Source of the DNA: Anaerolineaceae bacterium
GTDB lineage: Bacteria; Chloroflexota; Anaerolineae; Anaerolineales; Villigracilaceae
Reading direction: 5' to 3'
Length of the DNA stretch: 35,317 bases
Assembly: GCA_009885525.1 (NCBI GenBank)
Contig: VFKN01000005.1
Location: 1 to 35,317 of the forward strand
A program made the translations under genes and the position numbers. This document shows positions 16,268-24,426 of the stretch, piece by piece. A model generated the notes under the pieces. That model was not told the origin of the DNA. It worked only from the letters and a program-made list of their open reading frames with translations, and did no database searches. Each line of letters begins with the position of its first letter. Within the stretch, counting starts at the first letter, position 1.

Positions 16268-16878
16268 GCGCTTTTCTGCTTACACAAGTCATCAATTATG
16301 GCGCGCCGTTGGTGGGGCTGGTACTATTACTCGGCGCGCTCGGTTTACCTGTCGGCGCATCTGTAGTCCTCATTGCAGCGGGGGCATTCAGTCAGCAAGG
16401 CTTTCTGAATTGGCTGCAAGCCGCCGCACTCGGCCTGGCAGGCGCAGTGATCGGAGACACGTTCAGTTTTGGGATGGGATACTTCGCAAAGGATTGGACT
16501 CAACGCCGCTTTGGAAATTCCCCCATGTGGATCAACGCGCGCGATTCGTTTCAACAACGCGCCGGACTCGCGGTCTTCTTCACCCGCTGGCTGGTGACCG
16601 CGGTTGCGATTCCCACCAATCTGATCGCGGGCGGCAGCGGATATAAATTCTCGCGCTTCATGATCTACGACATCAGCGGCGAAATCCTTTGGATCACTCT
16701 ATATGGCGGCCTTGGATATGCCTTCGGCAGCCAATGGGAATTAGTCAGCGAATTCCTAAGCAACTTCGGCGGTCTGATCTTGGGGTTGGTCGTCTTCGGT
16801 TTTGGTGTCAGGCAATTGGTAATATGGCAAAGACAGAACAAAACGCAGTACAGTCAAAATAAAATTCCCGCGGATTAA
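16264..16878 (+). CDS. DedA family membrane protein (VTT/SNARE-associated domain)
   Basis: A 204-residue DedA-family integral membrane protein. Characteristic parts are the re-entrant N-terminal loop (GLPVGASVVLIAAGAFSQQG), GAVIGDTFSFGMGYFAKDW, the central arginine motif FFTRWLVTAVAIPTNLIAGGSGYKFSRFMIYDISGEILW, and C-terminal helices at about 150-195. DedA proteins are linked to membrane homeostasis, and some act as lipid flippases, for instance of undecaprenyl phosphate or phosphatidylethanolamine. Length is normal. The start overlaps the stop of the preceding membrane-protein gene by four bases. Its 3' end runs into a palindromic terminator. The exact substrate cannot be told from sequence. 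Confidence 0.92.
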   Translation: MSAFLLTQVINYGAPLVGLVLLLGALGLPVGASVVLIAAGAFSQQGFLNWLQAAALGLAGAVIGDTFSFGMGYFAKDWTQRRFGNSPMWINARDSFQQRAGLAVFFTRWLVTAVAIPTNLIAGGSGYKFSRFMIYDISGEILWITLYGGLGYAFGSQWELVSEFLSNFGGLILGLVVFGFGVRQLVIWQRQNKTQYSQNKIPAD

Positions 16879-16892
16879 TCCGCGGGAATTTT
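16861..16892. terminator. perfect 32-base bidirectional terminator
   Basis: AAAATTCCCGCGGATT is followed directly by its exact reverse complement, with an A-run on one side and a T-run on the other, so it can end transcripts from both directions. It lies between the convergent dedA and mazG genes and includes the last codons and stop of dedA. Confidence 0.9.
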
Positions 16893-16902
16893 TTATCAGA
16901 AG

Positions 16903-18021
16903 TTACAGTCCCAATTTCTTCGCCTCATTCCAAAAACCGTCCATCTCTTCCAAAGTCATATCCGATAAATTCCGCCCCTGCTTCTTCGCGGATTGTTCCA
17001 CATAGCCAAAACGTTTCTTGAATTTGATATTCGCCCCGCGCAACGCGGATTCCGCATCCACTTTACGCCAGCGCGCGAGGTTGACCAGCACGAAGAACAA
17101 ATCGCCCAACTCATCGGTAACTTCATCAATATTTTGCGCGTTCTTGACTTCCTCAATTTCCTCGCGAATCTTATCCAGCACACCTTCAATTTCGGGCCAG
17201 TCAAAACCCACACGCGCAGCACGGTCTTGATAATTCTGCGCCTGGATCAAGGCAGGCAACGCAGAGGGAACGCCATCCAAGATTCCTTTATCTTCTTTCT
17301 TCTTACTTCTTTCTTTCTCTTTCAACTTTTCCCAATTTTGCAAGACGCCATCCACATCATCCAATTTCACATCCCCAAACACATGCGGATGACGACGCAC
17401 GATTTTGTCGTAAATATTTTTAATGACATGTGTCATCGTAAACTCTTCATACTCATAACCGATCTGTGAATTCAAGACAATCTGCAAAAGCAAATCGCCA
17501 AACTCCTCGCGCATGGATTCGGTGTCATTATCATCCATTGCGGATAAGGTCTCGTAGGATTCTTCGAGCAAATGAGTCCGCAAAGTTTGGTGAGACTGTT
17601 CTTTATCCCAGGGACAGCCATCCTCGGGCGCGCGCAAGTGTGCGACAATTTCCGCAAAGGCTTCGAAGGATGTTCCCTCCCCCAGTGACGGGAGATATAA
17701 ACAGGTTACAGATTGCAGGTTGAAAGTTGAAGGCTGAAAGTTGACCAAACCTTCAACTTTCAATCCTTCGACGGTGCTCAGGACATGCTTTGAACCTTCG
17801 ATCCAACTCACTTCATGTTCTTTCGGATACACGGCTAACAGCACCTTCTTTACTTGCAGCGTCAACTCAGGCGAGTCGACTCCGATGAGAAGGGCGGGAA
17901 TATCCGGGGGAAAAGGCGGAACATGCGCGGAAGACAAAGTCCGCGCGTCGAGCAGAGTCAACTTTGCGGGCGGGATAATGTTCAACGTGTCAAATACAGA
18001 GGCAATGAGGGAAAAGTCCAT
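16903..18021 (-). CDS. mazG: nucleoside triphosphate pyrophosphohydrolase MazG with a degenerate methylase-like N-terminal part
   Basis: A 372-residue protein. Residues 117-372 form a tandem MazG unit that hydrolyses NTPs to NMPs and pyrophosphate: FEAFAEIVAHLRAPEDGCPWDKEQ, the metal-binding EESYE (153-157) and EEFGD (172-176), and a second domain with EEIEEV and DELGDLFF. Residues 1 to about 75 (LLDARTLSSAHVPPFPPDIPALLIG, then VKKVLLAVYPKEHEV) look like the C-terminal lobe of the tetrapyrrole-methylase domain that precedes MazG in YabN-type proteins; its first lobe is missing, so methylase activity is unlikely. Between them, residues 77-107 are encoded by repeat-like DNA. The gene follows rpsI after 96 bases of AT-rich, repeat-like sequence without a gene, so it may share or escape the ribosomal transcript. 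Confidence 0.9.
   Translation of the reverse strand: MDFSLIASVFDTLNIIPPAKLTLLDARTLSSAHVPPFPPDIPALLIGVDSPELTLQVKKVLLAVYPKEHEVSWIEGSKHVLSTVEGLKVEGLVNFQPSTFNLQSVTCLYLPSLGEGTSFEAFAEIVAHLRAPEDGCPWDKEQSHQTLRTHLLEESYETLSAMDDNDTESMREEFGDLLLQIVLNSQIGYEYEEFTMTHVIKNIYDKIVRRHPHVFGDVKLDDVDGVLQNWEKLKEKERSKKKEDKGILDGVPSALPALIQAQNYQDRAARVGFDWPEIEGVLDKIREEIEEVKNAQNIDEVTDELGDLFFVLVNLARWRKVDAESALRGANIKFKKRFGYVEQSAKKQGRNLSDMTLEEMDGFWNEAKKLGL
17700..17795. repeat. low-complexity repeat-like segment inside mazG
   Basis: On the - strand this reads CCTGAGCACCGTCGAAGGA, then alternating AAAGTTGAAGG and CAACTTTCAGCC-type units, which also form an internal inverted repeat (GTTGAAAGTTGAAGG against CCTTCAACTTTCAA). The style matches short repeats normally found between genes, yet it is read in frame as residues 77-107 of MazG. 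Confidence 0.6.
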
Positions 18022-18117
18022 AATTCACCTTAAACAAAATAATCCGCAATTCGCAACTCGTAAAATAAATTACGGATCACGTACTACGGATCAACTAAAA
18101 GTCTTACAAAGAATAAA

Positions 18118-18510
18118 TTAGCGCTTGGTGTATGTCGGCGCCTTACGAGCCTTCTTAAGACCGGGCTTCTTGCGTTCCTTTACGCGGGCATCGCGGGTGA
18201 GCAATCCCTTTTTGCGAAGAGCAGATGTCCATTCAGCGTTGATGATCTGAAGCGCACGGGCAATGCCGAGGCGTACAGATTCAGCCTGACCCGTTGTACC
18301 GCCACCGTTGACCAAAACACTCACGTCATACTTGGTGGCTTCCTGCCCCACTGCGATAAAGGGACGCATGATGTCTTCAACATCACCCATGCGGGTGAAA
18401 AATGCTACGCCGTCTTTTTCATTGACAGTAAACTTGCCGCTGCCATCCATCAAACGTACGCGAGCAGTACTTTCCTTGCGGCGACCAATGCCTTCATAAT
18501 ATTGAGCCAT
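18118..18510 (-). CDS. rpsI: 30S ribosomal protein S9
   Basis: A 130-residue S9 of the small subunit head. GIGRRKESTARVRL at the start and GGGTTGQAESVRLGIARAL in the middle are family signatures. The basic tail KKARKAPTYTKR ends in the conserved arginine that reaches the P-site tRNA. It stands 13 bases after rplM, the universal L13-S9 pair, and is the last ribosomal gene of the cluster. No strong terminator follows before mazG. Confidence 0.97.
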   Translation of the reverse strand: MAQYYEGIGRRKESTARVRLMDGSGKFTVNEKDGVAFFTRMGDVEDIMRPFIAVGQEATKYDVSVLVNGGGTTGQAESVRLGIARALQIINAEWTSALRKKGLLTRDARVKERKKPGLKKARKAPTYTKR

Positions 18511-18523
18511 ATTTACTTACCTC

Positions 18524-18976
18524 TTATTCCAGAACTTTCGGGACTTGTACGGCATGCGGATGTTCAGGGCCTGCATAAATCTTCAAACGCTTAAGCACAG
18601 AGCGTCCCATGCGATTATGCGGAAGCATGCCCCACACTGCATCGCGCAGGGCGCGATCGGGGTGCTGCGCTAACTGATCTCGCAATGAAATAGTCTTCAA
18701 GCCGCCGGGGTATCCCGAATGGCTATGATAGAACTTGGTTTCCAATTTTGTGCTGGTCTTTGTACCGGTCACGGTTACGAGTTCGGTATTGATCACAACA
18801 ACAAAATCTCCCATCTCCACGCCAGGCGTGAAGGTCGGTTTATGTTTGCCAAGCAGAATATGCGCAATGCTCGCGGCAAGGCGGCCAAGGTTCTGCCCTT
18901 CGGCGTTGACTAAAACCCAGTCGCGCTGAATCTCAGCGGCTTTCGGATAGTATGTTTTCTGTTGCACTTTCTTCAC
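18524..18976 (-). CDS. rplM: 50S ribosomal protein L13
   Basis: A 150-residue L13, an early-assembly protein of the large subunit. Family marks are RDWVLVNAEGQNLGRLAASIAHILLGKHKPTFTP, the GDFVVVINTE strand, and VWGMLPHNRMGRSVLKRLKIYAGPEHPH. The length is typical. It lies 13 bases after truA and 13 before rpsI, in the order truA-rplM-rpsI also seen in Firmicutes. Confidence 0.97.
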   Translation of the reverse strand: MKKVQQKTYYPKAAEIQRDWVLVNAEGQNLGRLAASIAHILLGKHKPTFTPGVEMGDFVVVINTELVTVTGTKTSTKLETKFYHSHSGYPGGLKTISLRDQLAQHPDRALRDAVWGMLPHNRMGRSVLKRLKIYAGPEHPHAVQVPKVLE

Positions 18977-18989
18977 TCCGTTTCATTAA

Positions 18990-19754
18990 TCAAATCGGAT
19001 CTTTTGATCCATACATTACTTCTACCAGCGCCAATCCGTGTGCGGGGGCCATCCCGGTGGGAAACTTTCCCTGCTGTAATAAAGCGTTTTGGATATCTTC
19101 CACCGATAATCTGCCCTGCGCCAGGGATACTTGCGCAAAGACCAATCTTCTCACCATGCGATACAGGAACGCGTCTGCTCGGACCTCGAACTGCCACTCG
19201 CCATCGGGCATTTGTCTCCACTCGGATTCTGTCACCGTGCGCACCGTTGTGCCTCGCGGAGCGGGCGTGGTCGGTGAACCAAAGGCGGCAAAATCATGTG
19301 TGCCGAGGAAAACACCTGCAATTTGTTTGAGGGCATCTCCACGCTGCGCAATTGACGGATGTACCCGCCACAAAAACTTTTCGCGCAACGGATCGCGGGT
19401 CGCGTCACAGAATAACCTGTAACGATATTTCCGTGAAACCGCATTGAAGCGTGGATGAAAATCTGCCGAAGCTAAAGACAGGCTGCGTACCGCAATGTCA
19501 GGCGGAAGGTTGGCGTTGAGCGCGTTGCGTAATGCATCAATTGAGTGCGCCCATTCAAGATCAAATGCAACAACCTGTCCGGTCGCGTGAACGCCTGCGT
19601 CAGTTCTACCCGACAAAATCACTGCATGGGCAGACCAGTTCAGAGTGCGGAGCGCTTTTTCAAATTCGCCCTGCACAGTTCTACTATTTGCCTGTCTCTG
19701 ACTTCCTTGAAAGCCAGAGCCATCATAAGCAAGAATCGTCTGGTAACGTGCCAT
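18990..19754 (-). CDS. truA: tRNA pseudouridine(38-40) synthase
   Basis: A 254-residue TruA, which converts uridines 38-40 of the tRNA anticodon arm to pseudouridine. The catalytic Asp52 sits in the motif GRTDAGVHA; RKYRYRLF and FLYRMVRRLV are further signatures, and DGSGFQGSQRQ is the conserved start. Length is normal. It follows rplQ after 27 bases, a common arrangement at the end of the alpha operon. Confidence 0.96.
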   Translation of the reverse strand: MARYQTILAYDGSGFQGSQRQANSRTVQGEFEKALRTLNWSAHAVILSGRTDAGVHATGQVVAFDLEWAHSIDALRNALNANLPPDIAVRSLSLASADFHPRFNAVSRKYRYRLFCDATRDPLREKFLWRVHPSIAQRGDALKQIAGVFLGTHDFAAFGSPTTPAPRGTTVRTVTESEWRQMPDGEWQFEVRADAFLYRMVRRLVFAQVSLAQGRLSVEDIQNALLQQGKFPTGMAPAHGLALVEVMYGSKDPI

Positions 19755-19781
19755 TATTTAGCGACTTCAGGTCGCTGCTTA

Positions 19782-20159
19782 TTACTCTTCCACTAACTCA
19801 AGGATAACCATCTCGGCGGCATCGCCGTGACGGGGTCCAAGCTTCAACACACGAGTATAACCACCGGGTCGATTTGCAAAGCGAGGGGCAATCTCATCGA
19901 ACAAACGCTTGATGAGTTGGTTATCGCCCAATCGGGAAATAGCCAAACGGCGCGCGTTAAGTTTCTGGATATCGGTGCCATTTGCACTGTTGCGGGCAAG
20001 CGTGATCAAGCGCTCAGCATCACCGCGGATTGCGGCGGCTTTGGCTTTGGTGGTCTGAATACGCTCATGCGTAAAGAACTGTTTGATCAGGTTGCGTCGC
20101 AGGGCAATACGTGCGCCTGTTCTGCGTCCTAATGTGTAACCTGCTACTGAATGTCGCAT
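19782..20159 (-). CDS. rplQ: 50S ribosomal protein L17
   Basis: A 125-residue L17, located near the peptide exit tunnel. The start MRHSVAGYTLGRRTGARIALRRNLIKQF is a variant of the usual MRHRKxGRKLGR form and continues with the conserved HERIQTTKAKA. The C-terminal part GGYTRVLKLGPRHGDAAEMVILELVE is typical. It starts two bases after the rpoA stop, so translation is probably coupled. Confidence 0.97.
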   Translation of the reverse strand: MRHSVAGYTLGRRTGARIALRRNLIKQFFTHERIQTTKAKAAAIRGDAERLITLARNSANGTDIQKLNARRLAISRLGDNQLIKRLFDEIAPRFANRPGGYTRVLKLGPRHGDAAEMVILELVEE

Positions 20160-20161
20160 CT

Positions 20162-21133
20162 CTAACTCTCCGAAGATGATGAGTCTTTCATAAAGCCCTT
20201 CTCCTGCATCTTTTCGCGGAGCTCATCTAGGCTCTTTTCGCCAAAATTGCGGATGGACATGACTGCGGTCTCGCCTTTTTCGAGGAGGTCGAGCACGTCA
20301 CCAACGGTGGTGATGCCGGTGCGCTTCAATGAGTTGAAGACACGCACCGAAAGGTCCAGGGCTTCGACTGGCGTTTCCGCCAGTTCGCTGCTCAGGCGGC
20401 TTCCCGAGGATTCGCGTTCCACTGCCACTGCGAGCATTTCTTCATTGATGCCCGCAACATAGCGCAGATGGTCAATGAGAATGCGGGCAGAGGAGCTCAA
20501 CGCACGTTCCGGCGAGATGGTACCGTCCGTCCAGATTTCTAAAATTAATTTGTCGTAATTCGTGCTCTGACCCACACGGGCAGAAGATACTTCCCAATTC
20601 ACACGTTTCACGGGGCTGTAAATCGCATCCACCGGCAATTCGCCAATGGGCATGTGGCCTGCGCGCTCATTTGCTGGCGAATAGCCGCGTCCACGCTCAA
20701 CCATAAATTCAATGTCAAGCTTGGTCTTAGGACTGTCCACCGTAAAAAGATACAAGTCAGGATTGACGATCTCAATCTCAGCCGGAGGGATAATATCCGC
20801 CGCTGTGACCGTCCCCTCGCCGCGTACTTCAAGGTGCATACGGGCGCTGTCGACACCATCCATCTTGATGCGGATCTGTTTGACCTGCAACATAACCTGA
20901 ATCACATCTTCGCGCACGCCTGCGATGTCACTGAACTCATGCAAAACATCCGCCACACGCACAGAGGTGATCGTTGTGCCCTCCAGAGAAGAAAGCAAAA
21001 CACGGCGAAGGGCATTGCCCAACGTCACACCGTATCCACCCTCTAGCGGGCTAATTATGAATTTGCCGTAATTCCGAGCTTCTGCTTCACGCTCGATCTT
21101 CGGCATAACCATGTTCGTAATGATACCCGTCAC
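20162..21133 (-). CDS. rpoA: RNA polymerase alpha subunit
   Basis: A 323-residue alpha subunit. The N-terminal assembly domain (about 1-235) carries FIISPLEGGYGVTLGNALRRVLLSSLEG and the RVADVLHEFSDIAGVREDV segment. The C-terminal DNA- and activator-binding domain (about 255-315) carries LDLSVRVFNSLKRTGITTVGDVL and RNFGEKSLDELREKM. The start used is a GTG at 21133 preceded by AAGGA ten bases upstream; an ATG at 21112 (MVMPKIE) is the alternative. It lies 75 bases after rpsD, the widest gap in this part of the cluster, without a visible promoter. Confidence 0.97.
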   Translation of the reverse strand: MTGIITNMVMPKIEREAEARNYGKFIISPLEGGYGVTLGNALRRVLLSSLEGTTITSVRVADVLHEFSDIAGVREDVIQVMLQVKQIRIKMDGVDSARMHLEVRGEGTVTAADIIPPAEIEIVNPDLYLFTVDSPKTKLDIEFMVERGRGYSPANERAGHMPIGELPVDAIYSPVKRVNWEVSSARVGQSTNYDKLILEIWTDGTISPERALSSSARILIDHLRYVAGINEEMLAVAVERESSGSRLSSELAETPVEALDLSVRVFNSLKRTGITTVGDVLDLLEKGETAVMSIRNFGEKSLDELREKMQEKGFMKDSSSSES

Positions 21134-21208
21134 GGTTCACCATTCCTTATAACAAGGCATCAGGTCGGGGATAATAATTACACCACCGACCCAATGCGTA
21201 CTGGAGGA

Positions 21209-21874
21209 TTAGCGTCTGGAATAGTATTCGACGATCAATTGTTCGTCGAGGTTTCCGTCAATTTCAGCACGTTCAGGCATGCGGGCGAATGTGCCAGCCA
21301 TGCTTTTAATGTCGCGGTTGATCCAACTTGGAGCGTTGCGCTTCTCAGTATACTCGTTCAAGTCTTTGAAGTAGGTCAACTTGATTGAGCCTTCGCGTAC
21401 AGTAATGGTATCGCCTTCGCCAAGAAGCATGGAAGGCACATCTGTACGACGGCCATTTACAGTGAAGTGACCATGAGATACCAGCAAGCGAGCCTGCGAA
21501 CGACTGGATGCAAATCCGAGTCTAAACACCACGTTATCAAGGCGTGACTCAAGGATTTGAAGCAGGTTCAAACCTGTCAAACCGCGGCGAGTGATCGCAG
21601 TGTCATAATAGCGACGAAACTGACGTTCCATTACGCCATAGATACGACGAGCCTTCTGCTTGGCACGCAATTGGCGGGCAAAGTCGGAAACACGTCCCGT
21701 ACCCATGCCTTTCCCTTTACCGCCACCGCGTCCTGCGGTGCGGCCATGTTGGCCGGGAGCGAAGTCGCGCTTTTCAAAAGAACATTTGGGCGTAAAACAA
21801 CGATCACCCTTTAAGAAAAGCTTTTCTCCTTCACGTCGGCAAAGTTTACAAACTGGACTTAATGATTTAGCCAT
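21209..21874 (-). CDS. rpsD: 30S ribosomal protein S4, zinc-binding form
   Basis: A 221-residue S4, which nucleates 16S rRNA folding. Cys9, Cys12, Cys26 and Cys31 (VCKLC, CFTPKC) form the zinc site of the C+ form. FAPGQHG and the S4 RNA-binding domain (LESRLDNVVFRLGFASSRSQARLLVSHGHFTVNG) follow. It is somewhat longer than the usual 200-210 residues, mainly in the glycine-rich stretch after the zinc site (TAGRGGGKGKGMGTG). Confidence 0.97.
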   Translation of the reverse strand: MAKSLSPVCKLCRREGEKLFLKGDRCFTPKCSFEKRDFAPGQHGRTAGRGGGKGKGMGTGRVSDFARQLRAKQKARRIYGVMERQFRRYYDTAITRRGLTGLNLLQILESRLDNVVFRLGFASSRSQARLLVSHGHFTVNGRRTDVPSMLLGEGDTITVREGSIKLTYFKDLNEYTEKRNAPSWINRDIKSMAGTFARMPERAEIDGNLDEQLIVEYYSRR

Positions 21875-21893
21875 AAGTAACTACCTCAACCTA

Positions 21894-22298
21894 TTACACG
21901 CGTCTCTTTTTCGGAGGACGGCAGCCGTTATGCGGCACTGGAGTGATATCCGAAATCGAGCGTACCTTCAGACCCATAGCCTGCACGGCACGAATTGCAT
22001 TCTCACGTCCGGGGCCGGGGCCTTTTACGAATAATTCCACTTCCTGCAAGCCCAATTGTTGAGCGGCTTTCAAAGCCTGCTCAGCGGCAAGGCGGGCAGC
22101 AAAAGGTGTACTTTTACGGGAGCCTTTGAAACCGGCGGAACCGGCGGAACCCCAGGAAACGGTGTTTCCTTCGGTGTCTGTTACGGTCACTATGGTATTG
22201 TTGAAGGAAGCAAAGATATGCACCTGTCCGGAGGACAAGGTGCGCTTCCCTTTTTTCGCACCAGAGGCGCGGCGGGTGGAACGAACACTTTGAGCCAT
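21894..22298 (-). CDS. rpsK: 30S ribosomal protein S11
   Basis: A 134-residue S11 of the small subunit platform. Family marks are [19 protein letters not shown], the [17 protein letters not shown] helix, [12 protein letters not shown] and the end [18 protein letters not shown]. It lies between rpsM (25 bases) and rpsD (19 bases), as in most bacteria. Confidence 0.98.
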   Translation of the reverse strand: MAQSVRSTRRASGAKKGKRTLSSGQVHIFASFNNTIVTVTDTEGNTVSWGSAGSAGFKGSRKSTPFAARLAAEQALKAAQQLGLQEVELFVKGPGPGRENAIRAVQAMGLKVRSISDITPVPHNGCRPPKKRRV

Positions 22299-22323
22299 TT
22301 TTATTTATACCTTTCGGACAGGA

Positions 22324-22710
22324 TTACTTCTTAGCACCCTTGCGACGACCACGACCGGCTACCGTTTTCTTGGTACCTTTACGTGTGCGTGCATTGGTCT
22401 TTGTACGCTGGCCGCGCACTGGGAGGTTGCGACGATGACGTAAACCGCGATAAGAGCCAATTTCAATCAGGCGCTTAATGTTCAACTGAACTTCGCGGCG
22501 TAGGTCGCCTTCAACCTTATAGTTTTTGGATACATATTCGCGAATGGCGGAAACTTCCGCCTCGCTTAAATCTTTGATGCGCGTATCAGGATTGACTTTG
22601 GTGTGAGCCAAAATCTCATGCGAACGCGTCAGCCCGACACCGAAAAGATACGTCAAGCCGATTTCAACCCGCTTATTACGGGGTAGGTCAACACCTTCAA
22701 TTCTCGCCAT
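22324..22710 (-). CDS. rpsM: 30S ribosomal protein S13
   Basis: A 128-residue S13, at the head of the small subunit and in contact with L5 and the tRNAs. [26 protein letters not shown] is the conserved start, [23 protein letters not shown] the signature near the end, and the C-terminus is a basic tail. It follows rpmJ after 11 bases. Confidence 0.98.
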   Translation of the reverse strand: MARIEGVDLPRNKRVEIGLTYLFGVGLTRSHEILAHTKVNPDTRIKDLSEAEVSAIREYVSKNYKVEGDLRREVQLNIKRLIEIGSYRGLRHRRNLPVRGQRTKTNARTRKGTKKTVAGRGRRKGAKK

Positions 22711-22721
22711 AGATCACCACA

Positions 22722-22835
22722 CTAACCCTGTCTCTGTTTATGTTTTGGATTTTCGCAAATGATATATATAATTCCTTTGCGTCGAATTACACGACACTTG
22801 GCGCAACGTTTGCGAATGGAGGGCGAAACTTTCAT
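22722..22835 (-). CDS. rpmJ: 50S ribosomal protein L36
   Basis: A 37-codon gene, found by reading the - strand. The protein starts [21 protein letters not shown] and ends [12 protein letters not shown], the usual L36. The zinc ligands of the C+ form are Cys11, Cys14, Cys27 and His32. AAGGAG stands eight bases before the ATG. It is the first gene behind the promoter-like sequence at 22886-22914, which lies in the place where infA is usually found. Confidence 0.96.
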   Translation of the reverse strand: MKVSPSIRKRCAKCRVIRRKGIIYIICENPKHKQRQG

Positions 22836-22885
22836 AATTCAATCTCCTTACTTGCGGCTTGTCTATTTTGACAGCCAAAGGTCTA

Positions 22886-22914
22886 ATTATACTGGTTATA
22901 TTTCAATTCGTCTA
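22886..22914 (-). promoter_or_regulatory. sigma70-type promoter ahead of rpmJ
   Basis: On the - strand, TAGACG (4 of 6 matches to the -35 consensus) and a perfect TATAAT -10 box are spaced by 17 bases, followed by AT-rich sequence and the rpmJ start about 50 bases further. It would drive rpmJ-rpsM-rpsK-rpsD-rpoA-rplQ and what follows, separately from the upstream S10/spc genes. Confidence 0.6.
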
Positions 22915-22942
22915 TATTTTTCAACGGCAATCTGCATATGGT

Positions 22943-23713
22943 TCACAGAACAGTCAGGATGAGAGGTTCTCCTTCGGTGACGGCAATTGTATGTTCAAAA
23001 TGTGCCGTCAAAGAACCATCTGCGGAGACTACCGTCCACTTATCCGGCAGGACGCGGGTTTCGTGCGTCCCGATTAGCACCATCGGTTCAATCGCTATCG
23101 TCAGACCTGAGCGGAGTAATAACCCGCCGCCTGCTTTGCCGACATTCGGCACCTGTGGGCCTTCATGCATCTTACGCCCAACTCCATGTCCCGTATATTC
23201 ACGGGTGACATAGAGTCCGCGGCTTTCGACATAATTTTGTATCGCCGCCGAAATATCGCCGGTGCGTTTGCCTTTGCGCATTTGTTCAATGCCTGCATAT
23301 AACGCGCCTTCGGTCACTTCAAGCAGATTTGTCGCTTCGGGAGAAATCTCCCCCACCCCGGCGGTGAATGCAGAGTCTGCGACAAAACCTTCATGGATCG
23401 TTCCGCAATCTATCGAAACAATATCCCCTGCCTTCAACTTTCGTTTCGGGTGCGGGATACCGTGTACCATCTCGTCATTGATGCAAACAGTAATGGATGT
23501 AGGAAACGGCGGATGACCATAGCCTTTGAATGGCGATACACATCCGTGTGACTTCAGCACTTCCTCAGCAGCCGCGTTGAGGTCAGCCGTTGCCACACCG
23601 GGTTGTAAACGTTCTTTAACTGCTGCCAGAACGCTTGCGTTGATATGCCCTGCCTCACGCATAATCTTAATTTCGGCAGGGCCTTTTATATTGATCTGGC
23701 GTTCCCAACTCAT
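22943..23713 (-). CDS. map: type I methionine aminopeptidase
   Basis: A 256-residue methionine aminopeptidase that removes the first methionine from new proteins. All five metal ligands are present: Asp102 (SIDCGT), Asp113 (VADSAFT), His176 (GHGVG), Glu209 (IAIEP) and Glu240 (HFEHT); His84 in NDEMVHGIP is the conserved substrate-side histidine. It is a short type I form without an N-terminal zinc extension. It follows adk after 54 bases. infA, which often follows map, is missing. Confidence 0.97.
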   Translation of the reverse strand: MSWERQINIKGPAEIKIMREAGHINASVLAAVKERLQPGVATADLNAAAEEVLKSHGCVSPFKGYGHPPFPTSITVCINDEMVHGIPHPKRKLKAGDIVSIDCGTIHEGFVADSAFTAGVGEISPEATNLLEVTEGALYAGIEQMRKGKRTGDISAAIQNYVESRGLYVTREYTGHGVGRKMHEGPQVPNVGKAGGGLLLRSGLTIAIEPMVLIGTHETRVLPDKWTVVSADGSLTAHFEHTIAVTEGEPLILTVL

Positions 23714-23767
23714 GGATAAAACCTACTTTTCAACAGAGTTTATCGTTCACTCTGGGTTTCACAAAAA

Positions 23768-24418
23768 TTATTTTTTCAACGTAGAAAGTAAATCGCTCGT
23801 TACCTTTTCAACGGGTTGCATACCGTCGGTCTCGATCAGTAGTCCTTTCGTACGGTAATACTCTACAAGCGGCATTGTCTGCTCAAAATAGACATGGATA
23901 CGTTTTGAAACCATAGTTGCCTTGTCGTCATCACGCTGATACAACTCAGATCCGTCAATGTCGCAAATGCCTTTTTGTTTGGGCAGGCTGGTCTTCTCAT
24001 TATAGATATGACCTTGTGCTCGACAGGTCCAACGTCCACTGATGCGTTCCACAATAACATTCTCATCAGCAGTAATATACGGAACCGCATCCACCTTCCC
24101 GCCAAATTCAGCGAGCATAACAGCCAGAGCATCGGCTTGCGTTGGGGTGCGGGGAAAACCATCAAGAATGGCACCCATTTCGCAATCCGGATGTTTAATA
24201 CGATCACGGATCATGGCAATGGTCAAATCATCAGGAACTAACTCACCTTTATCCATAAAAGATTTAGCGAGCCTGCCAAGTTCGGTCTGGTTTTTCATGT
24301 TCTCTCGAAAGAGATCACCCGAAGAAATATGAGCAAGATTGATTGTGTTAGCCAAAATTTCGGCTTGCGTCCCTTTACCTACACCAGGGGGACCAAGCAA
24401 GACGATGAAGGTTGCCAT
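23768..24418 (-). CDS. adk: adenylate kinase
   Basis: A 216-residue long-form adenylate kinase, interconverting AMP, ADP and ATP. The P-loop GPPGVGKGT is at 9-17, the AMP-binding DGFPRTPTQA at 86-95, and the LID domain at about 128-165. The LID holds Cys132, His137, Cys152 and Asp154 in place of the textbook four-cysteine zinc site (CRAQGH, CDIDGSELYQRDDD), so it may bind metal through a Cys-His-Cys-Asp set. It starts eight bases after secY, the standard neighbour. Confidence 0.97.
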   Translation of the reverse strand: MATFIVLLGPPGVGKGTQAEILANTINLAHISSGDLFRENMKNQTELGRLAKSFMDKGELVPDDLTIAMIRDRIKHPDCEMGAILDGFPRTPTQADALAVMLAEFGGKVDAVPYITADENVIVERISGRWTCRAQGHIYNEKTSLPKQKGICDIDGSELYQRDDDKATMVSKRIHVYFEQTMPLVEYYRTKGLLIETDGMQPVEKVTSDLLSTLKK

Positions 24419-24426
24419 AAGACTCC

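Noticed and set aside
18022..18117. Terminator of the ribosomal cluster between rpsI and mazG
   Set aside because: Only AT-rich, repeat-like sequence with weak imperfect pairing is seen; no stem followed by a T-run was found.
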